Of a stretch of DNA of 64,000 nucleotides, positions 56,005 through 64,000 are shown piece after piece. The translations under genes and the position numbers were made by a program. Origin of the DNA: an uncultured Colwellia sp. (lineage in GTDB: Bacteria; Pseudomonadota; Gammaproteobacteria; Enterobacterales; Alteromonadaceae); assembly GCA_913058395.1 (NCBI GenBank), contig CAJXQI010000002.1, positions 64,001 to 128,000 on the forward strand. The letters are read 5' to 3'. The first letter of the stretch is position 1; the number at the start of each line of letters is the position of its first letter. Below the pieces are notes generated by a model. That model worked only from the letters and a program-made list of their open reading frames with translations, searched no databases and was not told where the DNA came from.

Positions 56005-56197
56005 CAGCCAGAAGCTCTCCACCCAAATCTAAAAAGCGATTTGCTTTCTAGCGGTGACAGCCCTAGGGATTCAGCCCTAGTGACCGAACGTGATATGCCA
56101 CCCATATCAACATTCTCGGCAATTGTCCCCCTTAGTAACCTTCAACGGATGTGGATCCTCGTGTTACCTACCTGGCAATTGCACCTCTTCTGGTGAG
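56005..56197 (-). ncRNA. Lysine riboswitch (L box)
   Basis: Read on the minus strand it has the L-box landmarks: CCAGAAGAGGTGC then TTGCCAGGTA, AGGGGGACAATTGCCGAGA, a GGGCTGAATCCCTAGGGCTG stem-loop region, and GGTGGAGAGCTTCTGG at the 3' side. P1 pairs CCAGAAG (plus 56187-56193) with CTTCTGG (plus 56008-56014). By family knowledge, lysine binding turns off the downstream gene, here lysC and its overlapping small ORF. About 140 nt of leader separate it from that ORF; I could not resolve the expression platform. Confidence 0.93.
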
Positions 56198-56506
56198 TAA
56201 AATAAGTCGGTTTATTCAATTTATTCTTATCAGTACTTAGAGTTGCCACTGATATAAATATTGAGTAAAAGTTCTAATTTACTGCGCTGTTATTAAAACC
56301 CATTTAATTATTAAGGTCAATAGACTTTTAGATGTCTAAAGTGATTATTTTCAATAAAAATTTTAAAGTAGTAATTGCATTAAGTTGTCACTAATAAAAT
56401 AAGGTTTTCGCGTCAGCACCTGCCCTGTAAATTAGCGTGTAGCAAGGTAGTTAACTTGCTATCATTTAACGGTTATTTTTAAAATTACAATATTGTTGGA
56501 TTATTT
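56198..56506. other. Divergent intergenic region lysC leader/elyC
   Basis: About 310 nt without a gene. It should contain the promoters for the lysine riboswitch transcript and for elyC. No clear consensus site was picked out. Confidence 0.35.
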
Positions 56507-57259
56507 ATGGATTTGTTTCTGCTAAAAAAAATCATTGGCTCATTGCTTATGCCACTATCAGTGGTGATCATATTATTATTTATCGCTATTTTATTTTATC
56601 GCAAGCATTCTAGATTAAGCTTTTACGCCCTATTTTCAGCTACGATAATTTTAGTTTTGAGTTCATTATCACCGACTTCTGATTCTTTCATGGCTCCATT
56701 AGAGGACACATACCCTGCATTTACACGTAGTATCAAACCCGTTGATTATATAGTAGTGTTAGGATGCACGCATACAACAGTCCATAGCTTACCCGCAACA
56801 AGCCAATTAAAAACATGTTCATTACAACGATTAGTCGAAGCTATACGTATTTATCAAATTCACCCAGAGGCACAAATAATTACTTCTGGCTATGCTGGCG
56901 ACGATGAAACCTCTAATGCTGAAAAAGTTAAGCAAGCCGCAATATTACTTGGCATACCAGCACATAAAATTATTACTGAAAACTTTCCACAAGATACTGA
57001 AGAAGAAGCAGAGTTAATCGCACCAAGAGTTCGTCATAAAAATGTAGTGCTTGTCACTAATGCCAATCACTTGCCACGTGCGATGAAATATTTTGAAATG
57101 CAAGGGGTAAACGCTATTCCTGCGCCCGCAAGCCCTTGGGTAAAAGAAGGTAATAATATAACTTGGCAATATTACGTGCCCCACGCAGGAACATTACAGC
57201 AAACCACAATTGCTTGGTATGAAACCTTAGGCCGAATTGTTCAGTGGTTTAAAAGCTAG
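56507..57259 (+). CDS. elyC: ElyC-like DUF218 envelope biogenesis protein
   Basis: A 250-residue inner-membrane protein: two N-terminal helices (about residues 8-29 and 36-54), then a DUF218 domain with Y-I-V-V-L-G-C, R-L-V-E-A-I-R-I-Y and L-V-T-N-A-N-H-L-P-R-A-M. This matches the long YcbC/ElyC form rather than single-helix YdcF or SanA. In E. coli ElyC affects peptidoglycan and undecaprenyl phosphate supply, especially at low temperature. It is monocistronic, followed by the long copy of the dispersed repeat. Confidence 0.88.
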   Translation: MDLFLLKKIIGSLLMPLSVVIILLFIAILFYRKHSRLSFYALFSATIILVLSSLSPTSDSFMAPLEDTYPAFTRSIKPVDYIVVLGCTHTTVHSLPATSQLKTCSLQRLVEAIRIYQIHPEAQIITSGYAGDDETSNAEKVKQAAILLGIPAHKIITENFPQDTEEEAELIAPRVRHKNVVLVTNANHLPRAMKYFEMQGVNAIPAPASPWVKEGNNITWQYYVPHAGTLQQTTIAWYETLGRIVQWFKS

Positions 57260-57313
57260 TAAAAACATCAGTTAAAGTAGTTGAAAGTAATAGCAATAAG
57301 GCCTGAACATAAC

Positions 57314-57420
57314 TGCTCTTTCACATCGACATGCACGGATGCATTAATGCCGAGGTGCCATGGATGGCGATGAACGGTCATGTGACCGCAGAATACCGTT
57401 CGTCCTGAACATAAAAAAAG
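57314..57420. repeat. Dispersed repeat, long copy (between elyC and adk)
   Basis: TGCTCTTTCACATC (57314-57327) and ATACCGTTCGTCCTGAACAT (57393-57412) followed by an A-run match the copy at 54255-54308, with a 65-nt middle. That middle contains the palindromes CCATGG and CGGTCATGTGACCG. Both copies lie just after a plus-strand gene and end in the terminator of a convergent minus-strand gene. Confidence 0.75.
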
Positions 57421-57438
57421 CTCGCATAAGCGAGCTTT
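57412..57438 (-). terminator. Intrinsic terminator of adk
   Basis: AAAGCTCGC (57417-57425) and GCGAGCTTT (57430-57438), 4-nt loop, followed by a T-run on the minus strand, 30 nt after the adk stop. Confidence 0.92.
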
Positions 57439-57467
57439 CATGTTCAACCGTAGGAGTTGTTGTTAAC

Positions 57468-58112
<645 letters not shown>

Positions 58113-58210
58113 TTAGTATAACCCTATTTAATTAATGAATTGGTTTTGCATAAAGGCTGTCACTATACATATTCAAAGGGATTCAAACAAGTAGCTAGCT
58201 GTGCAAAAAA

Positions 58211-58241
58211 ACAAAAAAGGAGCTAAAAAGCTCCTTTTTTT
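58211..58241 (-). terminator. Intrinsic terminator of htpG
   Basis: AAAAAAGGAGCT (58213-58224) and AGCTCCTTTTTT (58229-58240), 4-nt loop AAAA; T-run on the minus strand. It lies 35 nt after the htpG stop and before adk. Confidence 0.9.
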
Positions 58242-58274
58242 GACTAAAGTCTAACGACAATATGACCTAAGTCA

Positions 58275-60236
58275 CTATTTAGTTAGGCTCAACATTAATT
58301 TGTTCAAACGTGTAACAAAAGTTGCTGGGTCTTTCAAGCTGCCACGCTCTGCTAACATTGCTTGTTCAAATAATACTTCAGCCCATTGTTTGAACTGTGC
58401 ATCGTCTTGTTCGTCAGCAACATGTTTGATTAAATCATGTTCAGCGTTGATTTCAAAAATTGGTAATGAGTCTGGCACTTCTTGGCCAACAGACTGCATT
58501 AACTTCATCATTTGGCTGCTCATGTCATGTTCATCAGCAACGATACATGCTGGTGAGTCAGTTAAACGCTGTGAAAGTTTCACGTCTTTAGCTTTACCAT
58601 CAAGCGCTGTTTTAATACGAGTAACCACTGAATCGAATTCTTGCTCAAGTTTTTCTTGTGCTTCTTTCGTTTCTGCATCGTCCATATCACCAAGATCTAA
58701 ACCGCCACGAGTTACAGACTGTAATTGCTTACCATCAAACTCAGTTAAATGGCTAACTAACCACTCATCAATACGGTCAGACATTAATAAAACTTCAATG
58801 CCTTTCTTGCGGAACACTTCTAAATGCGGGCTATTTTTAGCGGCTTCGAAACTATCAGCAACCACGTAGTAAATTTTGTCTTGGCCTTCTTTCTTGCGCT
58901 CAATGTATTGCGCTAAAGAAGCACTTTGCATGCTGTTGTCTTCATGCGTTGAAGCAAAACGCATTAATTTGGCAATAGCATCTTTATTGGCAGAGTCTTC
59001 TGCTGGACCTTCTTTTAGTACTTGACCAAATTCGTTCCAGAATAGTTGATATTGCTCAGCATCTTTATTGCCTAACTTATCAAGCATTTTCAATACACGT
59101 TTCGTACAACCTTTACGGATTGCTTGAGTAATTTTGTTATCTTGTAAAATTTCACGCGACACGTTTAATGGTAAATCATTTGAATCTAATAAACCTTTTA
59201 CAAAACGTAAGTAGCTTGGCATAAACTGCTCAGCGTCATCCATAATGAATACGCGTTGCACAAACAGTTTTAAACCATGCTGTTTTTCACGGTTATGCAT
59301 ATCAAACGGTGCTTTAGATGGAACGTAAAGTAGTGAAGTATATTCAGTTTTACCTTCTACCTTATTATGCTCCCATAATAGTGGGTCACCAAAGTCGTGT
59401 GATACATGCTTATAAAATTCTTTATATTCTTCGTCAGAAACTTCTGATTTCTCACGTGTCCAAAGCGCTGTAGCTTTGTTCACTGGTTCCCATAGTGCAG
59501 GCACTGCGTCACGCGCTTCAATAGCAGGCGTAGTGACATTGCCTTCGTCATCTTTTGTTTCAGCAACGGCTTCAACGGCTGGAACTTCTGGTGTTAACAT
59601 CTCAACAGAAACAGAAATGTGATCTGAATATTTAGTCACAATTGACTTTAAACGCCAGTCATCAGCAAACTCGCTTTCTTCTTCTTTTAAGTGAAGAATA
59701 ATATCTGTACCACGGTTAGCTTTTTCAATTGCAGTTGTAGTGAATTCACCTTCACCATCACTTGACCATTCAACGCCTGCAGATGCATCAACACCAGCGC
59801 CGCGTGAACGCACAGTTACTGAGTCAGCAACAATAAATGCTGAGTAAAAGCCAACACCGAATTGGCCAATTAATTGTGAATCAGACGCTTCATCACCAGA
59901 AAGCTGTGAGAAAAACTCAGACGTACCTGATTTTGCAATAGTACCTAAGTGATCAACGATTTGGTCATGAGTCATACCAATACCGTTATCAGAAATAGTC
60001 ACCGTATTGTTTTCTTTATCACAACTTACTCGAACACGTAAATCACCATCACCTTCATATAAATTGTCATCTGAAAGCGCTTTAAAGCGTAATTTGTCAG
60101 CAGCATCGGCAGCGTTTGATACCAACTCACGTAAGAAGATTTCTTTATTTGAGTAAAGAGAGTGGATCATTAATTTTAATAGCTTAGCGTTATCAGTTGC
60201 AAACTGATGATTTTCTTTTTGGCCTGTTTCTGACAT
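58275..60236 (-). CDS. htpG: Molecular chaperone HtpG (Hsp90)
   Basis: A 653-residue bacterial Hsp90 with the GHKL ATPase domain (about 1-230: [17 protein letters not shown], and G-Q-F-G-V-G-F-Y-S), middle domain with [10 protein letters not shown] (catalytic Arg loop) and a dimerisation domain. An insert rich in Glu/Ala/Val (about residues 218-250) makes it slightly longer than E. coli HtpG (624). It is monocistronic, driven by a clear heat-shock promoter. Confidence 0.97.
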   Translation of the reverse strand: MSETGQKENHQFATDNAKLLKLMIHSLYSNKEIFLRELVSNAADAADKLRFKALSDDNLYEGDGDLRVRVSCDKENNTVTISDNGIGMTHDQIVDHLGTIAKSGTSEFFSQLSGDEASDSQLIGQFGVGFYSAFIVADSVTVRSRGAGVDASAGVEWSSDGEGEFTTTAIEKANRGTDIILHLKEEESEFADDWRLKSIVTKYSDHISVSVEMLTPEVPAVEAVAETKDDEGNVTTPAIEARDAVPALWEPVNKATALWTREKSEVSDEEYKEFYKHVSHDFGDPLLWEHNKVEGKTEYTSLLYVPSKAPFDMHNREKQHGLKLFVQRVFIMDDAEQFMPSYLRFVKGLLDSNDLPLNVSREILQDNKITQAIRKGCTKRVLKMLDKLGNKDAEQYQLFWNEFGQVLKEGPAEDSANKDAIAKLMRFASTHEDNSMQSASLAQYIERKKEGQDKIYYVVADSFEAAKNSPHLEVFRKKGIEVLLMSDRIDEWLVSHLTEFDGKQLQSVTRGGLDLGDMDDAETKEAQEKLEQEFDSVVTRIKTALDGKAKDVKLSQRLTDSPACIVADEHDMSSQMMKLMQSVGQEVPDSLPIFEINAEHDLIKHVADEQDDAQFKQWAEVLFEQAMLAERGSLKDPATFVTRLNKLMLSLTK

Positions 60237-60324
60237 GTGAAATTTTTCCTACATTTACTAGTTTAAAACGATTATTTGTCGTGGTTATCAAATTTAATTA
60301 TTCAATACTCACTCGATAGTTAAC

Positions 60325-60352
60325 ATGTGGGGGTAGCGAAAACTTTTTCAAG
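60325..60352 (-). promoter_or_regulatory. Sigma-32 (RpoH) heat-shock promoter of htpG
   Basis: On the minus strand CTTGAAA (plus 60346-60352) and CCCCACAT (plus 60325-60332) with a 13-nt spacer. This fits the RpoH consensus CTTGAAA-N13/14-CCCCATNT in all but one or two bases. The start site would be near 60316, giving a leader of about 80 nt. Confidence 0.88.
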
Positions 60353-60550
60353 CAAAAACCTAAAAAATTCACAGATTAAATCTATTGCTCGCTTTATTCT
60401 TAGCACGGTTAACGTTTATTTGTATCTATTATTCGCATATTCTTCATCACAAATAATGATTTGCTTTCAACGACTACAGCCCTTACATTGCTACACTCTA
60501 AAAGCTACGCTACCGACGTATTTATCAAAGTACGAATACAGGGGTTTAAC

Positions 60551-61741
60551 ATGTTACTCGACCGAAATAATAATGCTGCCATTTTATTAGCAGGCATTCT
60601 CGCTTTGGTGGTTGGCGTAGGTGTCGCTCGTTTTGCATTCACTTCATTACTACCTGCCATGTTAGATAACTATTTAAGTATCGCTTTTGCCGGCGTACTC
60701 GCATCCATCAATTATGTTGGTTATTTATCAGGTTCAATTTTTTCAATTTTCATTAAAGATATCCATTCAAAGGTACGTTTTTTCAGGTTTGGCTTAGCGC
60801 TGTGTATTATCACCTCACTAGTATTGGGCTTTACTGAAAACAATATTATTTGGCTAATAGCACGATTGTTAGCAGGTTTTGGCGCAGCAATGGCATTGGT
60901 AGTTGGCTCTGCTATCGTGATGTCAAAATTACAAAACACCAATAAGACTAAAGCAATGGGCATTCATTTTAGTGGCTTAGGTTTTTCAATATTGGTATCT
61001 GACTTGATTATGCGTGCAGTATTTAGTGTCAGTGACTATTGGCAACATGCTTGGGTAGTCCTCGCCTTAGCAGGTACAATTTTTGCCAGTTATTCCGCTT
61101 ATATTCTTAGCTTTGATAAACAACCAGCAAATAAAGTGCTTAAACATACCTTCGATAAATCGTTATTTAATCCATTAGTGATTATTCTTGCCCTCGCCTA
61201 TTTTACTGAAGGGGTTGGTATGGTGGTACAAGCAACATTTTTACCTGACATTGTTAATTCATTAGAAGGATTAGCTGGGTATGGCGGCTATGCTTGGCTA
61301 GCAGTGGGTTTAGCAGGTATTCCGTCTTGTATTATTTGGATGCGATTAGCACATCGCTATAACAGTATCGATATTATGATGCTAGCCATGGCGCTACAAG
61401 TGATTGGTATTTTAATTCCAACCTTTTCTAGCAACATTATATTGAATTTGATCAGCGGTATATTATTCGGCGGTACTTTTATTGGTCTAGTGGCTTTATT
61501 TATGAATTTCGGTGGCCAATTAGCGGGTAAAAATCCGGTCTTTATAATGGGATTAATTACCGCTGCTTACGGCGTTGGTCAAGTAATCGCGCCATTATAT
61601 TGTGTTGCGTTAATTGAGCAATTTAATAACTATAACGCCGCGCTTTATGTCACCGCTGCTATTGTTGGGATAGGTATACTCTTGCTTAAGTATGCAAAAG
61701 CAAATTTAATGGGTAATCACCAACTCGCAAGCAAACTATAA
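60551..61741 (+). CDS. YbfB/YjiJ-family MFS transporter
   Basis: A 396-residue protein with about 12 transmembrane helices. The ATG at 60551 has CAGGGG 6 nt upstream and gives the family start, G-I-L-A-L-V-V-G-V-G-V-A-R-F-A-F-T, the YbfB/YjiJ hallmark; an in-frame ATG at 60461 would add 30 residues without a membrane signature. R-L-L-A-G-F-G-A-A follows in helix 4. The substrate is unknown. It is convergent with the peptidase gene and has no operon partner. Confidence 0.88.
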   Translation: MLLDRNNNAAILLAGILALVVGVGVARFAFTSLLPAMLDNYLSIAFAGVLASINYVGYLSGSIFSIFIKDIHSKVRFFRFGLALCIITSLVLGFTENNIIWLIARLLAGFGAAMALVVGSAIVMSKLQNTNKTKAMGIHFSGLGFSILVSDLIMRAVFSVSDYWQHAWVVLALAGTIFASYSAYILSFDKQPANKVLKHTFDKSLFNPLVIILALAYFTEGVGMVVQATFLPDIVNSLEGLAGYGGYAWLAVGLAGIPSCIIWMRLAHRYNSIDIMMLAMALQVIGILIPTFSSNIILNLISGILFGGTFIGLVALFMNFGGQLAGKNPVFIMGLITAAYGVGQVIAPLYCVALIEQFNNYNAALYVTAAIVGIGILLLKYAKANLMGNHQLASKL

Positions 61742-61763
61742 ACGACAAGCCACCCATTGCCGA

Positions 61764-63257
61764 TTATAGCTTTCCTGTTTTGCTCATTAATAAATTGATC
61801 AAGCTGACATCAATTCTGCCATCTGGCTCGATATTATTGCTGCGCTGAAACTCTTTTATCGCTTTACTTGTAAGTGAGCCATGCAAACCGTCAATAGTGC
61901 CAACGTCATAACCTAAACTTGTAAGTCGTTCTTGAATGTCTATTACTTGTTCACGGGTTATTGGCAATTGAGCATGATCTAACCAAGCAAAGAAGTCTTG
62001 CTCTAGTTGCATTAAACTTTGCCCTGTCGCTTGCTTGATCAACCCTTTCACTTCCGCTTGGTAGTTGTCAGTAATTTGCTCAACGGTAACGTTCTTAAAA
62101 GCGCTATAAACCGCCGTTAATAAATCTTTGTCTTGCAAATAAAGTACCCAATATCTCGCTAGCGCGTGATTCACTGCTTGTTGCTCTTTTGCTATTTTAC
62201 GGGCGTCAAAGTCTATCCAGTCCATGGTCATTAATCTTACAAGGCCAACCGGATACTGTTCAAAATAGTGATCAAGCACTTGGCCTCGCCAGTTGGGTAA
62301 TCCCCTTAAGTAATCGCCTTCTTGCCTTGAAACTTCATACAGTGCGGCAAGCCCCTCATCCAACCAAGGTGGAACGTCACCAAAATTAGTTCGAACTAAT
62401 AAATGCGCCAATTCATGTTTCAGTGTGCCAACATAAGGACCATTAACAACCGCAGCAAGGCTTAAATCATCGCGAAACGAATAACCGATAGTAGAACGGT
62501 TAACATTGAGCCCGTGTAACTTATCACCAAATGCTCTCAGTTTTAAGCCGTCTGGTACCAAGTATATGGTAAAAAATTGTTCAGGAAGTTGAAATTGGTA
62601 ACTTGTTTGTAGGAAATTCAACGCTCTGTTTAATAGTGAAACTGTTTTTTCCAGTTCGCCTTGCGTATGGTTACTGATGCTGCCAACAACAAACCGACCG
62701 CTAGCAAAAACCTTTCCGTTATAGCCTAGCTTTTTCAAACGTTTTTTTACTCGTTCTGTCGCTATTTCACTCTCTGAAATAGCAACTAATCGTTGGTCAA
62801 TTTCGCTTTGTGCAATAGCGCGCTCCACTTGCAATGGGTTACCACCAATCGACTGATTCGCCCCACCTAAAAAGTAAAACGACTTTCCGCTTACGCCAGC
62901 CATGCCACGGCCCGAGTTAAAAGCAATAAGGTTCGGCTTACCCTGCACCGGACATTGCGTTAGTTCATTAAAAATAATGTCATAGTTTTTATTTGAAAGT
63001 GGGTAAACCCGTAATATACGTTTAAGATAATTTCTACCGCCAACATGATAATCTTTATAACGGCACATACTCGTTGCCAACATATAATCAACATCTACGC
63101 GTTTGCCAAAAAATTCATCACGTAATGGTGGCAAAATATCAATGACACTTTTGTATTCTTGCTTTTTCCAATGTTGTTGTGCTTTTTCAAATTGGGAAGC
63201 GCCAGCAAAATGTGATAACGCAAATAAGCTTATAAGAGCTACCGTGAACAGTTTCAT
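61764..63257 (-). CDS. Exported zinc peptidase-like protein with peptidoglycan-binding domain
   Basis: A 497-residue exported protein: signal peptide (1-20, ending F-A-G-A-S), an N-terminal TPR-like region (about 21-110), a gluzincin-type metallopeptidase core with H-E-L-A-H (about residue 285) followed by W-L-D-E-G-L-A-A (third ligand Glu), and a C-terminal PG_binding_1 domain (about 430-495; L-G-Y-D-V-G-T-I-D-G, I-K-E-F-Q-R). It resembles peptidase MA-like/DUF1570 proteins. The substrate is unknown; the wall-binding domain points to the periplasm. Its start overlaps the stop of the upstream membrane-protein gene by 4 nt. Confidence 0.8.
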   Translation of the reverse strand: MKLFTVALISLFALSHFAGASQFEKAQQHWKKQEYKSVIDILPPLRDEFFGKRVDVDYMLATSMCRYKDYHVGGRNYLKRILRVYPLSNKNYDIIFNELTQCPVQGKPNLIAFNSGRGMAGVSGKSFYFLGGANQSIGGNPLQVERAIAQSEIDQRLVAISESEIATERVKKRLKKLGYNGKVFASGRFVVGSISNHTQGELEKTVSLLNRALNFLQTSYQFQLPEQFFTIYLVPDGLKLRAFGDKLHGLNVNRSTIGYSFRDDLSLAAVVNGPYVGTLKHELAHLLVRTNFGDVPPWLDEGLAALYEVSRQEGDYLRGLPNWRGQVLDHYFEQYPVGLVRLMTMDWIDFDARKIAKEQQAVNHALARYWVLYLQDKDLLTAVYSAFKNVTVEQITDNYQAEVKGLIKQATGQSLMQLEQDFFAWLDHAQLPITREQVIDIQERLTSLGYDVGTIDGLHGSLTSKAIKEFQRSNNIEPDGRIDVSLINLLMSKTGKL

Positions 63258-63967
63258 TTTTGTTCTCCTTTTTCCTTTTTCTGATCCTCTTCTTTCTGCT
63301 TATTTTCTAGGAACATCATTAGCTCATCACTATCATCAAAGTTACCTATTTCTTCTAATGACGTAGGCCGAGAGTCAGTGTTAGTTAAACTAAATGATTG
63401 TGGAATATATATAGGTGCGTCCATAACGGAAATTCTAGGATGGTTTAATATTGTTGTTAGCATAATGGTACTGCCTAAAAGTACTAAAATTATGCCTGGC
63501 GATTGCGTTACTATTTGCACTTGCACAGAGCCGCCAACTGCCATTTCAGTATTCGACTCTCTTAATTTTCCAAGTACAAAAATAGCACCAATTATCGCTA
63601 GCATCATACCGGTGACAAATCCTAAGTAGCGTACCCAAATACGCGCCATTAATAACACATTGGCTTGATGATAACGTTGCTGTAGTGCATGAGACTCAAG
63701 CACTATTAACGTTTTCCATTGATAATGAGTATCCTTATCGCTAACATTTTCCAATAAAGATTGCTCAACGGTTAATTGTGGCGCGTTGTCTACACGATTA
63801 TTGAGGGAAAATAGTTGGTAAACGGTTGCGCTAAAGAAGAAAATTATCAGCGCTAAAATGATCTTAGTGATAAACGGTAGCATTCGCGTTAGCCATTTAA
63901 GTTCATTTTTTAACTGATTTTGGCTGGTATTATTTTTGTCTTCTGGCGAGTTATTCTGAATATTCAT
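63254..63967 (-). CDS. Hypothetical membrane protein coupled to the peptidase gene
   Basis: A 237-residue protein with three hydrophobic segments (about residues 35-55, 113-133 and 148-170 of this start) and a charged Glu/Lys C-terminal tail (K-E-E-D-Q-K-K-E-K-G-E-Q-K). Segments G-F-V-T-G-M-M-L-A-I-I-G-A and S-P-G-I-I-L-V-L-L-G-S are membrane helices. The ATG at 63965-63967 has AAGGA 7 nt upstream; another in-frame ATG at 63992-63994 is possible and the window edge limits the view. I do not recognise a family. The 4-nt overlap with the peptidase gene suggests a joint function. Confidence 0.72.
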   Translation of the reverse strand: MNIQNNSPEDKNNTSQNQLKNELKWLTRMLPFITKIILALIIFFFSATVYQLFSLNNRVDNAPQLTVEQSLLENVSDKDTHYQWKTLIVLESHALQQRYHQANVLLMARIWVRYLGFVTGMMLAIIGAIFVLGKLRESNTEMAVGGSVQVQIVTQSPGIILVLLGSTIMLTTILNHPRISVMDAPIYIPQSFSLTNTDSRPTSLEEIGNFDDSDELMMFLENKQKEEDQKKEKGEQK

Positions 63968-64000
63968 TTCCTCATCCTTCCCTTTAGACAGCATAAATTG

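Noticed and set aside
58300-58869. A 189-codon plus-strand ORF opposite htpG
   Set aside because: It is antisense to a highly conserved gene, has no ribosome binding site and Ser/Cys-rich composition typical of a reverse-frame shadow.

Overview
This window is chromosomal DNA of a marine gammaproteobacterium of the order Alteromonadales, most likely family Colwelliaceae (Colwellia or Thalassotalea type). That placement is inferred from low G+C, enterobacterial-like core proteins and conserved gene order (gyrA/ubiG/nrdAB-yfaE, yejK/yejL/yejM/tRNA-Pro, serC-aroA-cmk-rpsA-ihfB-lapAB-pyrF). I see no insertion sequence, prophage, integrase, CRISPR array or rRNA.

Layout. 0-1 kb: start of a TonB-dependent receptor behind a TPP riboswitch, then hinT. 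1-7 kb: an overlapping three-gene RND efflux operon. 7-13 kb: the mutagenesis cassette imuA-imuB-dnaE2, driven by a promoter whose LexA box is the centre of a 46-bp near-perfect palindrome. 13-17 kb: aroG, adenosine deaminase (add), a 56-residue XapX protein, deoD and comEA. 17-25 kb, all minus strand: serC, aroA, cmk, rpsA, ihfB, lapA, lapB, pyrF. 25-34 kb: gyrA, then ubiG, a MupP/Gph-type phosphatase and nrdA-nrdB-yfaE with paired NrdR boxes. 34-41 kb: a solute-binding protein, an M23 factor, a two-domain PTPS-fold protein, pyrC, ndpA, yejL, lapC/yejM and tRNA-Pro(GGG). 41-45 kb: a pocket of small, mostly membrane, poorly characterised genes. 45-49 kb: putA. 49-53 kb: a VemP-like secretion-monitor gene followed by a structured leader and a secD-secF pair. 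53-58 kb: queE/queC, lysC with a lysine riboswitch and a 43-codon upstream ORF, elyC, adk. 58-64 kb: htpG with a sigma-32 promoter, an MFS carrier, a Zn-peptidase and a membrane partner.

The most interesting system is at 49.3-52.7 kb. The short exported protein ends in a motif (R-L-S-G-W-K-D-G-N-S-L-Y) closely resembling the translation-arrest motif of Vibrio VemP. It precedes secDF through a roughly 200-nt spacer that can fold into several stems, one of which pairs the last vemP codons with the region of the secD ribosome binding site. This looks like a VemP-type force-sensing arrest switch outside Vibrio. Other regulatory RNA is prominent: TPP and lysine riboswitches, and a small ORF overlapping lysC. 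Regulation by LexA, NrdR and RpoH can be read directly from sites in the DNA.
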